From: Liolophura sinensis
Taxonomy: Eukaryota; Mollusca; Polyplacophora; Chitonida; Chitonidae
Assembly (NCBI RefSeq): GCF_032854445.1
Contig: NC_088302.1
Location: 3,715,338-3,779,337, forward strand
DNA length: 64,000 bases
Reading direction: 5' to 3'
Shown: positions 25,401-36,593 of the stretch, one piece after another
How the letters are laid out: each line of letters begins with the position of its first letter
Position numbering within the stretch: position 1 is the first letter of the stretch
Made by a program: the position numbers and the translations under genes
Notes under the pieces: model-generated
What the model saw: only the letters and a program-made list of their open reading frames with translations
The model's database searches: none
What the model was told of the DNA's origin: nothing

Positions 25401-28400
25401 TATCCCACGTCCACATATATCACACGTCCACATTTATCACACGTCCAGATTTGTCACAGGTGCACATATGTCACAGGTGCACATATATCACAGGTTCATA
25501 TATGTCACACGTCCACATATATCACATACCCACACTGACTCTTAAAACGGTGATGAGACACGAGGTGTCCGCGCCAAAAAATGAATCTTATTCTGCTAGA
25601 ATTAATCAGATAATGTACCTCTGCACAGGATATAAATGTGGCGTAATCAAATCGTCCTGGCGTGGTTACATAGATCGTATGACTGTACCTCTGCACAGGA
25701 TATAAACGTGGCGTAATCAAATCGTCCTGGCGTGGTTACATAGATCGTATGACTGTACCTCTGCACAGGATATAAACGTGGCGTAATCAAATCGTCCTGG
25801 CGTGGTTACATAGATCGTATGACTGTATATCTACACAAGATATAAATGTTATATAACCAACTGTCCTGGTGTAGTTACTTCGTACATTGATCATGTGGAT
25901 GAATAAAATTATCAGTCATTTAATGTCGTGGATGATGTACTTGTGTTCGCTTGAACTCTACCACATACAGGTGACCTTCTTCATACATTCAGATAATGCG
26001 CTTTACAGAAAAGGTTGTTAGTTTGACATACCTGACCTTGGTTCGCTGTTTAATGTCATATTTTCCAAACACGTTGAGGAAGGCTCTATTGATAAAGCCA
26101 GTCTGCAATCGAAACAGAATAACTTTAACAACACGGTAGTAATGATGGATAATTGCATACAGGCAGATCTGATGAAAATGCAGATTTAACATATGAGGCA
26201 GGTGATATAAGTGGCATTGAATGACAAACTGCAAATGGTATTCAGAAACGGCATTTTTTTTATCCGAGAGAGGATTTTCTAAGACTATTCGTGACAGTGC
26301 ATTAATTGCTCTATTGATGGTATCACTAGCTCTCTATTGCCGCTTGGATGACTTTTCATTAAAGTAAAATATACTGAACAGCCCAGGGGAAAGTAGAGCA
26401 TATGACATTCTAGTGCTTTGCACATACACAATGTTCTGTATGTATGTCACAAAGATGTGGAACTGGTATATACACCGCTACACGTGTACACTATTGTTGC
26501 ACCAAAAATAGATATTCCTTGGGCATGTATCAAAGCAATGCAATAAATTGTCTTAAATGTGTCAAAAACACACTTGCATCTCTCATTGCAAGAGGATTTG
26601 ATATCGCACCAAATATTAAATAAATACTTGACATGCTGGTGTTACACGTTTGACTCTAAGTGGTCCGCAGACGCTAGAATATATTGAAATGTGGAACATT
26701 TGTCATAAAGGTGTATAAAAGAATGTTAAATTCACGATAGATGACATGTAACGTTGTGAACAGACTTCCGCTGTTAAACATCTGTCGAAACACGACATTG
26801 ACATATTCTCCATTATAATGCCATTGCAACATGCGCTATACAGTGTCAAAATGAGAGCATCTGTACACAGCTGATATGATGGCGTATTGAATGTGACGTG
26901 AATTGCTTAATTTGGATCTTGCATAACTGTTTGTTATCAGGCTAAGGATCACGATAAGTCTATCTTAATGTATTACTTGATGGCGAAAGCACCCAAACGC
27001 ATTCCGGCAAAACCTTGGTGGGAAACCCATCGTTTGAGATGCTCAGTGGATGAAAGCTTTCAGTTTATACCATATTACACTGGGTTTGGGTGAAATTTGT
27101 ACTGCTGCTTCTAAATGCTTTGCTTCATACTAAGATTGCCCTCTCTGTTGGCGTCCGCGAATCCACAAATGCATGGTATCGCAAACATTCCTAAAGCTTC
27201 TAAAAACCCAACAGCGCCAACGAAATTAACACACTAGAAAGGAGGGATCCTTTTCTTCTTAGGGGCAGAAAATCACTTAATTCATGAGACTCACTATCCA
27301 GTTTTTCTTAAGACAGCATTTGGGCCAGATAATGGGGCTATTTAGGAAAGTGCGCAGTCGTCAGCATATCTGGCTGAGCATAAGAAGGTCTACCTGACAG
27401 TAAACAAGGAATAGCGTCGTTAATGGCGACATTTACGAGGCGCGCCCGAGAGTATGTCAAGTACCTTCCCCCGGCAAGCTAAGGCAAGACAAGGTGAGAC
27501 GATATCAAACCCAGCCCCTCTCCCGCTTTTGGCAGCTTCTAGTGGTATTTATTTTTAATGTAGTTCGGGTTCCTGGCACAACACGCTCTCGTCACCTATC
27601 ACAGCTAATAGATCCAGTTGAGTCGTGTCCACCCTGATAGATTGGCCCTCCGAGAGAGCAGACACTGGGCGAAAAACATAATGAGTAAACATTTAACTAT
27701 AACTCAATGATTTCCTCTCTTGCCCGGGGAAGAGCATAGACGTATTATGAAAGACCGCCGGCTAATTCTCTGTCTGCTCTTTTTGTCCGAAGACGCGCTC
27801 GCCGACAGATTCTGCTATAGAACATCGAGGTGAAACAGCCTTGTCCTGATATACAGGACAAAGCTGAAAAACACGCGCGTCTAACGAAACCATCTGAGTG
27901 AAACAATATCCTCTGTAGCAGACAACTAGAGTGTTATTGTAGAACAGGGATCAACATAGCAAGGCCTCGGCTGTTATTGATGTGCTCTCGTACTAACCCA
28001 ACAGGTGTGTTTTACTGTGTCGAGGAGGATAGCAGTTGATCGTCAACACACGGGCAGAGATTGAAGAAAACAGCGCAGAATTTTGAGAAAACAGCTTGAA
28101 GAAAACAGGTCAGAGTATGGAAAAAAAATAGGCACCTCGATTCTGAACGTAAAAATGTCGCTAGTGTAGGGTACCATTTGAACCGCATTAAAGAGTGCTC
28201 GAGATGAACTGTAATGGTCTGTAAGTTGTAGTGTTTGACAACTGATTAACTCCAGTGCATATTGCTCACTACTACTCCTCCCTTCCCCGACCCCCGCTCA
28301 CTCACTCTCTCTGTGTCAGTGCTTCTTTCGTGGCTTTTATCACTCGTGTTTAACGGCTTTTTAAAAATGCTCACACATTCTACTTTTACCATGGTCGTAG

Positions 28401-31400
28401 TATTGATTCTACTTGCACATTTGCTGGTTAGCAGTGACACTCCGGATCAAGAATACACAAAAGTTAACTGCATTAGTGTGGATGGCTTAAGGCGGGCAGG
28501 TGTTCAGTGACAACTGGTATGTCATTATAGACAGTTATATGTCCATCTGTCAAAAGCCATCATAGCCTATGTCTAAAGACTACCAATCGATCAACTGTGG
28601 GTTGGACGCGGTACAACAATCTGTCTTCTACACTCCTGTCACCTAGTTTAAATATCGCTGCAACCAATCGGTATTGATTAGTATTGTTCGACTGTGACAT
28701 ACACATGTATCATTTATATGTAGCTTTTTACTTGATAAACTTATGACTATTTCCCAGATGCGCGTATGTCAGAGGCCAGGTTATGCGGTACCACCTGACA
28801 AAACGACTGGCTAACCAAGAGCCTATATCCATGACCTACAGTATCGATTCCGTGACTCAAACCAAAATCCATGACCTACAGTACCGATTCCGCGATTCAA
28901 ACCAAAATCTATGACCTACTGTACCGATTCCGCGACTCAAACCAAAATCACAATCCAGTATAGGGCATAGTTTACCGCCTACGAAGTTTAAACTGAAGTT
29001 TAAATTTTACTTCACCGCCAATCTACCCCAGCGATAAATTCTTATCCAAGTCATTAAAATGGAACATGTTCCATTCCCTCTACGTTAATGCGTGTGTTAA
29101 GGAATCCTGGGAAACACCCCAGCTTATTAATATAATTCGCATTCGCGGAAGAATTCACGGACGGTTTATCGCAAACACAATAGTATGGCAGTGAAAACAC
29201 AGGATAAGTATTACCATAAATTAAAAACACTATGTGCTCGTGCATCATGAGAGTAAGAACATCCAAATATCCTGGAAAATGTTAGACAACAAGGTTAAGT
29301 TAATACAAAAATAGCGTCAAATAATGTCTGAAAACCGGATATTTATCACAGTATAAATTTGCACTGTCTGACATATATTGTTTAACCTCTGTTATCTCTG
29401 TTGTCTTAACGGAAAGTTATGGATTTTGTGTTGGCACCAATACTGCTATTGTGTATGTTTATACATATATAATTTTTCGGCTTATGCTGACGTCTCTTGT
29501 TCGATTTATTATCTTACAGCAGGGAAGAGGGTTCAAATGGGGGGAAAAATGGGTAAGCTACGCTCACCTGGTGTTGTTTTTGCCTTAGTCTGCGTCTATG
29601 TCGTCTTTTGCACGAACATCTGCATCGGACGAAAGTTGGGTGTGGGGTGGGATGACTTAGATTACGGTTCCTATAACATTAATTGAACAGCGGGCCATTT
29701 TGACAGTCGCTGAATACGGAGTTCATGCATACAAAGAACACTCACTAGCTTCCGTATACAAGTAATCGGGCACCTGTTCCCGTGCAGTGCTGGACTGATC
29801 ATTGTTTTCCACTAATGTTTACATCAGTACAAGTTCGCTAACAACCAGTCATCACAAAACCAGGAATTCTCAATGGACCTCACCCCTTTGACCCCACTTA
29901 CTTTAGGTCAGGAAGGTTACCTGTTCAAAAGCTCCAGGCAAATGATTGCCTGGAAGACATTCCCTGGTTCAAATCTCATTCATATCGAGAAGTGGGTTGT
30001 GGGGAAACGATGCTGATTGGAGGGTGAGGTGGGGCATAATCTTGTTTAAGTTTCAGTCGCAATGTTTGAGGTTTTAAGGTCAGGTGTTAAAACCCTATAC
30101 CTGCAGTATGGTCAAACGTGACCTATTGATCGTACGGAGTTCTTATCATCAATCAGAATTTCATTCTAATTAGTCGCGGCAATGCTTGCACGGCAACTTT
30201 GGCGCAGTAAGGATTTGAGCGGAATTCACTGGAGGGAGTGGTGACTAAAACGTTTGGCTTTGTAGCCACTGAAGGACACAGCCTACAGACGGTGACCTTT
30301 TCAGGCAGGTGTCTTGCATTCTCCTTGTCAAAAGTTCCACTGATGATTGGCGTCAAATGCCCAACAATTAGAATCTCACGAACCTGCATTTGCTTGATTA
30401 GGTCCAGACGTGAAGACAGCTTATCCACTGAAATTAACCTTTTAGATACTTATTTGTATTATGATCGTAGATTTCTCTCAGCATACAAAACAATCGAGTT
30501 TTTATTAATTTCAGGCCATTGAATCGAAGTTAATCTACCTTTATTGGTTTGTGGATCTCTTACCACCAAAAAACAAGGGAACACAAATATTCTCCGATGA
30601 TTTAGAAATTACCTCCCACACTGGAAGGCAGTTCAGAGAAAAATTCAAGTCACCATCTCATAACATTTACTTACAACGAGAGAATTCTTAAAATTCAGGG
30701 AAACAATTTGCTTTCTGTGAAAGCTGAGTAAACAACATGTCATGGTTCCACATTCATGACATTCTGGGGAAAATGGTCCCAATTTAACGAAACTCGTAAA
30801 GTAGGGCTTGTACAGGTTACGTGATGGGAGTATTGGGGAATGGACGTACCAGATTGATCTAACTTTCAATTATGAATCATGCCGAGACGTCTTCTGTTTA
30901 TTTTCTTTACGGCAATCTGTGGTTTGTTGGTAAATATTTACACACGACTGGTGTAGTTTTCACGCAGACATTACTATTGTTTAAACAAGTGAAATACCGG
31001 CTTGCTTGAAGCTTCAGTCACCGCTAAGCACACACAGGCGTGTTTGAACTTTGTCAAGGTCTCCCGGAATTTCTATGGATTTTATATGCATTAGTGAAAG
31101 TTATGTGATCAGCTGTCGCTAAATTCTACAAGCAGTACGCTCTCTATCTGCGTATTGGAAAAAGTCAGCTCGTTTGCCGTATTTGATCGCCCTTTGGCAA
31201 ACATATTAGGTCAAGGAACAAACAATCAGTTGAAAATACAAGGCGTTAGTGGGCACAGAAAAACCCGGAACTGCATAAGGTTTAAAGATGTTATTTTCTT
31301 CTGTCCTGATATACAGCTATCATTAGACAAGTATAAATGGTTAATCGATAGTCGGGGCATAGGTTCTTTCTTGGAGCAGTCAAGTTATTAGTAAAACAGC

Positions 31401-33545
31401 AAAGCTGGTCGGCAACAATCATTTCTCAAAATTAGTTTTCCATTGCTGATACAGAACTTTTTTTTGGGGGGGGGGGGAAATGAGCATCAGTAATAATTTT
31501 AGATAAAGTTTTACCTCTGTGTAGTCGTTCTTTTTGTTTAAATCTACATTCTCACCAAAAGAATGAGTCTCTATAAAACCTTAGCTTTGAATTCATCTTT
31601 CCGTTCTCGGTGATCACCAAATGATAATACCAACACGTGTCAAATCCTCGCAACAAATCGCAAGAAATAAGATTACTTGTACTTCTGTATTTGTTTACGA
31701 ACTGCAAGTCGTTATTTAGATCGTTTAGCGCTTCCTGAGTCGTGCGCCTACCATTCCCCAAGATAGTCAAACTGAACTACTTTAAGTAAAATCTGATCAC
31801 AACGGTATTATGTTACAATTAACCTATACGTTTTCAGACCTTGTTTTTGTTTATGCTTTCCAGGCATTTTACCGAAAGGTTAAAGAAATTCTTCGCCGCT
31901 TGTCGTTAGAGTCTTGTGACTATTTTCGTGTGAAACCACAAAGCTGTTGTTTGTATCCACAGATTACTTGTTTGGTATTTGGGATGGCAAATGATAATAC
32001 TGTCGTTTTCTGCAAGAGCGCTAACACCACACCTGTTAATGGCGGAATGTCGTAATCACTCTTGTTACATCACGTTTAGTACACAGTGAATACTTATTAA
32101 CCCCTGAAGTCATTTAGCGGACGCACGAAGGCAACTTGGCTATGTAATGCGATGGTGCTGAAAGCAACGGGACTGTAGATAGGAATATTCACACGTTGGT
32201 AGCGCTATGGACAGCGGTCAATCTGTTAATACAGCGGGTAATTATGGCAGGTAATCAACTGCTGATGTGATCAAAGTCCACCTGCGTCGATAGCTTATAT
32301 AATGTTCACAAAAGCATAATGCAGGAACCTTGTCAAAACCATCTCTCAACCTTTGAAGAAACGATAATGCACGTACCTGTACGCTAAATAGCATTCAGAT
32401 GATAGTGAGTGGTAATGAATTGTAGAAGACGTGGCCATTGTCTACACTATACAAACGGGAATTACGGTTAGCATGGAGTTTCATGGACATTTATGATGAG
32501 GGATAACCTCTTGGGATATCCACCATTGTGTGCCTAGGATTTCTTCACGTTCACTTATACATTAAAGAAAAAATGGCCAATAGAAATGTGCCGTTTTAAC
32601 AGGAATACTAACATATACTGAGGATCTGAAATGAAAGTCCAGCTGATATTAAAATATATGTTCGGAACTTGAGTAGCTACAAAATACACTCAATGGCGTT
32701 TCCATGACGTTTTCTAATTGGCTTTTCTGCCACTAGCGTGTTTTATGCTGAGTACACATGTACTACAAGAAGGGGTAAATTTAGATTCCAGACCTATTAT
32801 TACAAAACCCTGCATAAGTAGGGCAGCTAAGTGCCTGATATCTCGTTGCTTTCATCGGACAGAAGGGATTCATCTGCTTTGATTATCTATGCGTTCCAGT
32901 GAAGAATTGTAAATATCAATTCCATGAACTACATTCTTAAAGCAGAAAAGCGTTTACGTATAAACATCATCCAGGAACAGTTTCAAATCAGTGCATGCTG
33001 ATAGGGTTGTTCAGCTAAATGTTTGTGACTGATAACAGTGAATAAACCGGGTATGTTTTTTCCAGATAGGAGGCGTCAAAAACTACTGAAGTTAGTGCAC
33101 TGAACTAGAACTACCATGCGAAGATCTGAAACCAAGCAACTATGTGTGAAAATCTCTCAGTGAAATTCGCGCTTAAGCCACAACTGTGTTTGAAAACTTG
33201 TAATTCGTGCTTATCCTACAGCCGTAAGACTCCATATCCTTATACCATTTTAGCAGGTTAAGACTAACGGTTTTAAGATAAGTTTTTAGAAGGCTGCCCG
33301 AATCCAGCTATGCTATTATGAGATAGATGGAAACTCACCATTGGTAATATCAGAGCGCCAACACCTTCAATTAAGCCGGCCAGATCCAGCTTCCGTTCCC
33401 TGCAGCCCTCCGTCGTCTCGTCGGATCCAGTAGAACACGTGGAGATATTGCTGATTTTTCGTTGTTTATGATCCGTGTCCTCCACGTGTTTAACTGTAGT
33501 CGAGCCTTGAGCCGCGGCTTTCATAGCACTAAACGGACAGCTCAT
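18695..33545 (-). CDS. GUCY1A: Soluble guanylate cyclase alpha subunit (10 coding exons)
   Basis: Catalyses GTP to cGMP as the alpha partner of the cytosolic nitric-oxide-sensing heterodimer. Joining 33545-33339, 26102-26032, 24900-24779, 24063-23360, 22964-22785, 22220-22082, 21835-21669, 20942-20799, 20159-20005 and 18890-18695 gives 2085 nt, in phase throughout, for 694 residues. Human alpha-1 has about 690. Order: variable N-terminus with CPFS; H-NOX-like region (about 60-270); PAS-like domain (about 270-400) ending [17 protein letters not shown]; coiled coil (about 430-465); catalytic domain (about 485-660). Metal-binding aspartates are D492 ([10 protein letters not shown]) and D536 (IETIGDAYC). 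The form is alpha, not beta, because it has [14 protein letters not shown] and [19 protein letters not shown]. Alpha subunits lack the haem ligand and part of the active site, which the beta chain supplies. The frame is intact, so the gene is probably functional. Confidence 0.96.
19412..19506. repeat. (AT)n microsatellite flanked by an inverted repeat, in cyclase intron 9
   Basis: About 34 AT dinucleotides (19427-19494) lie between ACATTGGGATAAT on the left and ATTATCCCCAATGT on the right, which are near-perfect reverse complements. The whole tract can fold into one long hairpin. Confidence 0.95.
20005..20159 (-). CDS. GUCY1A: Cyclase alpha coding exon 9 (residues 579-629)
   Basis: 155 nt, acceptor ATTTCATCAG and donor CGA|GTGAGT (phase 2). 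It encodes [38 protein letters not shown] and HTSPTTY, the most conserved part of the alpha catalytic domain. Confidence 0.96.
20446..20691. repeat. CCCTTCCCCAAACC-type short tandem tract in cyclase intron 8
   Basis: Degenerate repeats of CGCCCTTCCCCAAACCACCG-like units (17-20 bp). On the gene's sense strand these are G-rich (GGTTTGGGGAAGGG). Frames on both strands are proline-rich or tryptophan/glycine-rich by composition only. Confidence 0.85.
20799..20942 (-). CDS. GUCY1A: Cyclase alpha coding exon 8 (residues 531-578)
   Basis: 144 nt, acceptor TTGTGAACAG and donor AAG|GTGACC (phase 0). It encodes [18 protein letters not shown], with the second metal-binding aspartate (D536), then [18 protein letters not shown]. 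Confidence 0.95.
21424..21574 (+). mobile_element. 5'-truncated SINE in cyclase intron 7
   Basis: Runs from TGGAACCTGCGGACGGTCGT through AAGTGAAATATTCTTGGG to the tail AATCAAATAAATAAATAAAT. It is inserted antisense to the gene, 95 bp from exon 7. Confidence 0.85.
21669..21835 (-). CDS. GUCY1A: Cyclase alpha coding exon 7 (residues 475-530)
   Basis: 167 nt between acceptor GGCATTTAG and donor AAG|GTGAGG (phase 0). It encodes [20 protein letters not shown], with the first metal-binding aspartate (D492), and ends [27 protein letters not shown] is typical of alpha chains. Confidence 0.96.
22082..22220 (-). CDS. GUCY1A: Cyclase alpha coding exon 6 (residues 429-474)
   Basis: 139 nt beginning [20 protein letters not shown] and ending ARKLWR, between acceptor CGTTTTAG and donor GGG|GTAGGT (phase 1). 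It carries the signalling coiled coil and the [15 protein letters not shown] entry to the cyclase domain. Confidence 0.93.
22785..22964 (-). CDS. GUCY1A: Cyclase alpha coding exon 5 (residues 369-428), GC donor
   Basis: 180 nt, from [20 protein letters not shown] to LVGEQAKAQ, the end of the PAS-like domain. The acceptor is CCAATTCAG. The donor is CAG|GCAAGT, so intron 5 is GC-AG rather than GT-AG. The junction Q|D with exon 6 reproduces the conserved vertebrate AQ-DGLKKR boundary exactly, so the GC site is required. Confidence 0.93.
23360..24063 (-). CDS. GUCY1A: Cyclase alpha coding exon 4 (residues 134-368)
   Basis: A single large exon (704 nt) encoding most of the H-NOX-like domain and the start of the PAS-like domain. 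The acceptor is ATTATTTCCAG and the donor AAG|GTAAGA (phase 0). Recognisable stretches are [40 protein letters not shown] and [20 protein letters not shown]; the last matches the vertebrate FCKTFPFHFMFD motif. Confidence 0.95.
24779..24900 (-). CDS. GUCY1A: Cyclase alpha coding exon 3 (residues 94-133)
   Basis: 122 nt between acceptor CTCTTCTGTCCAG and donor ACCG|GTGAGT (phase 1). The translation includes [20 protein letters not shown] and [14 protein letters not shown]. Phases on both sides agree with exons 2 and 4. Confidence 0.88.
25375..25535. repeat. Short degenerate array (about 17 bp) in cyclase intron 2
   Basis: About nine units of CACGTCCACATATATCA or GGTGCACATATGTCACA type. The units alternate ACGTCC and GGTGC variants. 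Confidence 0.85.
25615..25877. repeat. 70-bp tandem array in cyclase intron 2
   Basis: Units begin at 25615, 25685, 25755 and 25825 with GTACCTCTGCACAGGATATA (the last diverged). They also contain AATCAAATCGTCCTGGCGTG and GGTTACATAGATCGTATGAC. The first three are almost identical. Confidence 0.95.
26032..26102 (-). CDS. GUCY1A: Cyclase alpha coding exon 2 (residues 70-93)
   Basis: A 71-nt exon reading [19 protein letters not shown] then RTKV, between acceptor TTGCAG and donor CAG|GTATGT (phase 2). It aligns with the stretch after the first helix of the vertebrate alpha H-NOX-like domain. It was found by homology and phase, since it lacks a start codon. Confidence 0.88.
28391..28510 (+). CDS. 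Weak candidate: signal-peptide-like frame antisense in intron 1
   Basis: An ATG in a strong start context (ACCATGG) opens [20 protein letters not shown], a hydrophobic run ending near VSS like a signal peptide, followed by [18 protein letters not shown] possible donor GGGCAG|GTGTTC follows, otherwise a stop at 28508. No homology recognised; it may be chance. Confidence 0.15.
   Translation: MVVVLILLAHLLVSSDTPDQEYTKVNCISVDGLRRAGVQ
28827..28949. repeat. 40-bp tandem repeat, three copies, in cyclase intron 1
   Basis: Three units of CCATGACCTACAGTACCGAT then TCCGCGACTCAAACCAAAAT at about 40-bp spacing, with few differences. Confidence 0.9.
29549..29686 (+). CDS. Weak candidate: small secreted peptide frame antisense in intron 1
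   Basis: 45 codons beginning [20 protein letters not shown]: a basic n-region and a hydrophobic core, followed by [16 protein letters not shown] and LDYGSYNIN. That is the layout of a short secreted peptide. A possible splice acceptor (ATCTTACAG) lies about 30 bp upstream. No family is recognised and the frame is short enough to occur by chance. Confidence 0.2.
   Translation: MGKLRSPGVVFALVCVYVVFCTNICIGRKLGVGWDDLDYGSYNIN
29935..29954. other. Perfect 8-bp hairpin
   Basis: CCAGGCAA, a 4-nt loop, then TTGCCTGG. A B-box-like CTGGTTCAAATCTC lies about 10 bp further on and a weak A-box-like TAGGTCAGGAAGG lies upstream. A decayed tRNA-related sequence is conceivable but not shown. Confidence 0.4.
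33339..33545 (-). CDS. GUCY1A: Cyclase alpha coding exon 1 (residues 1-69)
   Basis: Starts [13 protein letters not shown], with an in-frame TAA four codons upstream and a fair start context (AACAATGA). CPFS and the QRK stretch match the vertebrate alpha N-terminus in position. It ends at LILPM, with donor ATG|GTGAGT in phase 0. The serine/threonine-rich middle ([16 protein letters not shown]) is poorly conserved, as usual for this region. Confidence 0.9.
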
Positions 33546-33603
33546 TGTTCCTGATTACAGATTATGGCTTATAGAAAAAGAGGAAAGAAGAGGAAAAAAT
33601 ATA
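33546..33603 (-). promoter_or_regulatory. Probable 5' UTR splice acceptor of the cyclase gene
   Basis: On the gene strand a long pyrimidine tract (TTTTTTCCTCTTCTTTCCTC then TTTTTC, 33578-33603) precedes TATAAG and TAATCAG. The second AG lies 5 nt before the start codon. This looks like the end of an intron in the 5' UTR, so the promoter would be further upstream and is not located. Confidence 0.4.
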
Positions 33604-35726
33604 AAGTCGAAGCTGGAGTAGCGGTAATATCAACACACACCAAGATCGGTCAGGTTCAACTGCTGATTTAACTCAGAACCCGCGGCTCAGACAATGTCAC
33701 GCCCATCCCCTGCCAGAGATCGGCTGATAACAGCTGAGAAATTAAAACGCACCCTCTGCCGCATGGGCTGTCCAAGTGGTAGGGCACGTAACGACCGTAT
33801 TGGACGGCAGCGCTCGCCGTATACCAATGACTACCGCGCCGCAGAAAACTCCCGCTCGGCTATATAGTTTAGAAGCTAGTACGCGTCAGTGGCCCAGGCC
33901 GCCGTACTCAATTTCCCACAGCAAACAGTCGGACCTCCACTTAACAATGTCACTGCCGGCTATAATACGTGTGATAGGATGTTTAACGGAGACGTTCCCT
34001 TGGATAGGCGAAGTTATAGTCGTTATTGGCATAAGAGTGATATGGAACTAGATATGGCGGTACTGTACACCGTGAAGGCGTACACTTCATAGACGCTGAC
34101 TAAAAGAAAAGACTACCCATTATATAAGACATTGTTTAATAGCACTGTGTATCAATCGTCCTCATCGCCGTCAAACCTTCCGCCATTAGTACACGGATTT
34201 ACTTCCGACCGTCTATCCCCATTTATCACAGCAAACATTAACCTGCCTTTCGAGTGTCCAGTAAATATCATCACCCATTGTATTCTTGGAAAAAATGATG
34301 CAACATTTTTATACCTGTAAATTAAGTCTTCTTGGGTTCACTGAAAGTGATCTTAATTCTGTTAAATGGTTAACATTTGTGGATTTATCAGAAAACCTGG
34401 TGTAATGTAATGGTGTAATTTGTGTCGAGATATCACGCAAACTGGATTGGATTAACCCAGCCGTTACTGGTAAGTTACCTGGCGTGACATCGGCAATATC
34501 CCAACATGCTGTCTATGAGCCGATGTTACCTTATCACGTAATGATATATCCAATATCACATGAGATAACCAGCAAACGGAACAGGAGTTTTCTCGTGGCT
34601 TAACTCAGACGCTAAGGAGCAATATTATTTTGTGTACTCTGCAGGCCATCTGAGAGGCGCGTTTTCCCATGGTACACGAATTATGTAAACCGCTCAACAC
34701 AAGGATATAACGTCTGGAAACAATCGCACTGGCTAACAAATTTTGTTTGAGAACATGTCAATATCACTTAAATTGGGTTCTATTAATTTCCAAATTAGCC
34801 AGTAACGTTTAGACGCTTTGGATTGTGGGACTTCTGAAGTGGTGCAAAAATGAAGGGGTTACGTTTGTAACACCTGTAACATGTGCTCGGGTATTTGGTG
34901 AAAAATTAGAGGGAAATGTCTTTTGAACTATTCAACAGGTCACATCTGATGGAACTTCAGGATCGAAATTAAAACAATGGCGCTATTGTGGCGCTAAAAG
35001 TTATTCAAGTCAGTTTTTTTAATAATTAAATCATATTTGGGAATAAATAAATATGTTTAAACATCAGGATACTTGTATCCTAGAGAGTTAATATTGGACC
35101 ATAACAATAAGATAATCGTAAAGGCCTCTCGGTCAGAAAGGCATGGCGACATTGCCGACAATCGTTATCAAATTACGCCGGTACGACCATACGCTCATCC
35201 GCTCCAACATCAATACACGACGGTCATGTGTTACAGGGTACTCTCTAATCTGAAGGCATCATTAACACAGTTATCCTGATCAATAGGAAAAGTAGAACAC
35301 CAGTCAGTGTAACTGATATTCGAAACAAGAGCAGATGTTAAAACAGGCAATCGGCATTTGTGTAGGTGTATATCATAGGACTCGTTATCTCCTGCAACTG
35401 AAGACACATTTAGAGTGGAGCAGTGACCCGGCTTCAAGCGCCAGTGGAGTCATTCCCTTATGGGATAGACTGTAAAATTGGCAGTGTAGGTATTTCATTG
35501 CTTGGTGTTCAATACCTGACAATCTCCCAGACTGAAAGCTGCAGCAATACCAGCAAGAGTGGCATTGATCGGAGGCTGATCTGGCTTCTGCGAGAGCAAC
35601 CCTTCAAACTAACATCCCACATATAGCAATGTGTTATATTAAATGTGATGACAGCACAACATTTTGAGTAATTCTACGCACTTAATTCTACAACACAATA
35701 TATTGCTATTAAGAACACTGTATATA
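33604..35726. other. Unassigned stretch upstream of the cyclase gene
   Basis: It may contain the cyclase promoter and an untranslated first exon, but no TATA box or exon can be pointed to. Frames up to 91 codons lack recognised domains. Confidence 0.4.
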
Positions 35727-35830
35727 TATTTTACCTAATTCTGCTTAAGCCATGGCCTTAGGCATTTGGGGGGGGGGGGGGCGTGTAATTCACTACTCCT
35801 GGGGCATTTAGATGAACAGTAAAAGTAAAA
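35727..35830. mobile_element. Terminal fragment of the dispersed 42-bp-core element
   Basis: ACCTAATTCTGCTTAAGCCA, a G14 run, then GTGTAATTCACTACTCCTGG. This matches the reverse complement of 15655-15710. The GTGTAATT-CTACT part also resembles 38358-38380. Confidence 0.5.
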
Positions 35831-36593
35831 CCCTAATGAAGCTAAATTGTCAGGAGGATGTATTTCAACGGTTACTTTCGACAACTTAACAGTTATCACA
35901 CTATCGTCCATACTATGGTTTTATTTTCAATACTGTGGTCATTTTTTTTATATTATTCTGCTTACAAAAAACGGTCCTCTATTAGCACATTATGGTGGAG
36001 AAGAACATGCATATGAAATGCTTGACTGCAGCTAGTTGCTCTTGCTTGACTAGGTCTACGCTTGCCATCTTATATAGCGATCAGCTGTACAATGTCTCTT
36101 TGCGGCTGGGCCACTGAGAGTAGCAAACTGGAACATCCTTCTCCTGCGCCGATAAGTACATTGACAGATATTGATGGACGATTTTTTTTAGAAACTCTCG
36201 TCTTAAATCGATCGTAAAAATCATCACGAGAATCTAATGAAATGTTCTCCCATCTATGTGTTTTTTATATGCACAAGTGCCGATAAAAATTAGTGAAATG
36301 CAACTTGTGAGAGGCTGTAGAACGAATAGGTGGTAGATGGGTTTGTCGATGCGATGTACACAGCATAAAGCCCCTGTAGCCAGTGGGCAAACCGCGGAAC
36401 ACTTCATCATCAGCAAACTACGGACGCTATGTGGTTGATGACTGTGATCAGACAGCCCACAGCCCGGACTTTCCGTGTTGGCTTAATATACTTAGTTATC
36501 TGTGTAAATCAATCTACATGGAGTTACACACCATATTACATAGGCAACGCTCGCAATGTGTCATCATTCACTTTACCCACATACCTGAATAAC
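35831..36593. other. Unassigned stretch
   Basis: No gene or repeat supported. Confidence 0.45.

Larger units (their letters stand above)
26103..33338 (-). other. Cyclase intron 1 (about 7.2 kb)
   Basis: Donor ATG|GTGAGT at its upstream end and acceptor TTGCAG before exon 2. Apart from the small plus-strand frames and short repeats listed separately, I see no exon or known repeat in it. A T8G13-like homopolymer run lies near 31458-31480. Confidence 0.85.

Noticed and set aside
34440-34560. Inverted ACATCGGC/GCCGATGT pair as a regulatory hairpin
   Set aside because: An 8-bp stem with a loop over 20 bp is expected by chance in 64 kb.
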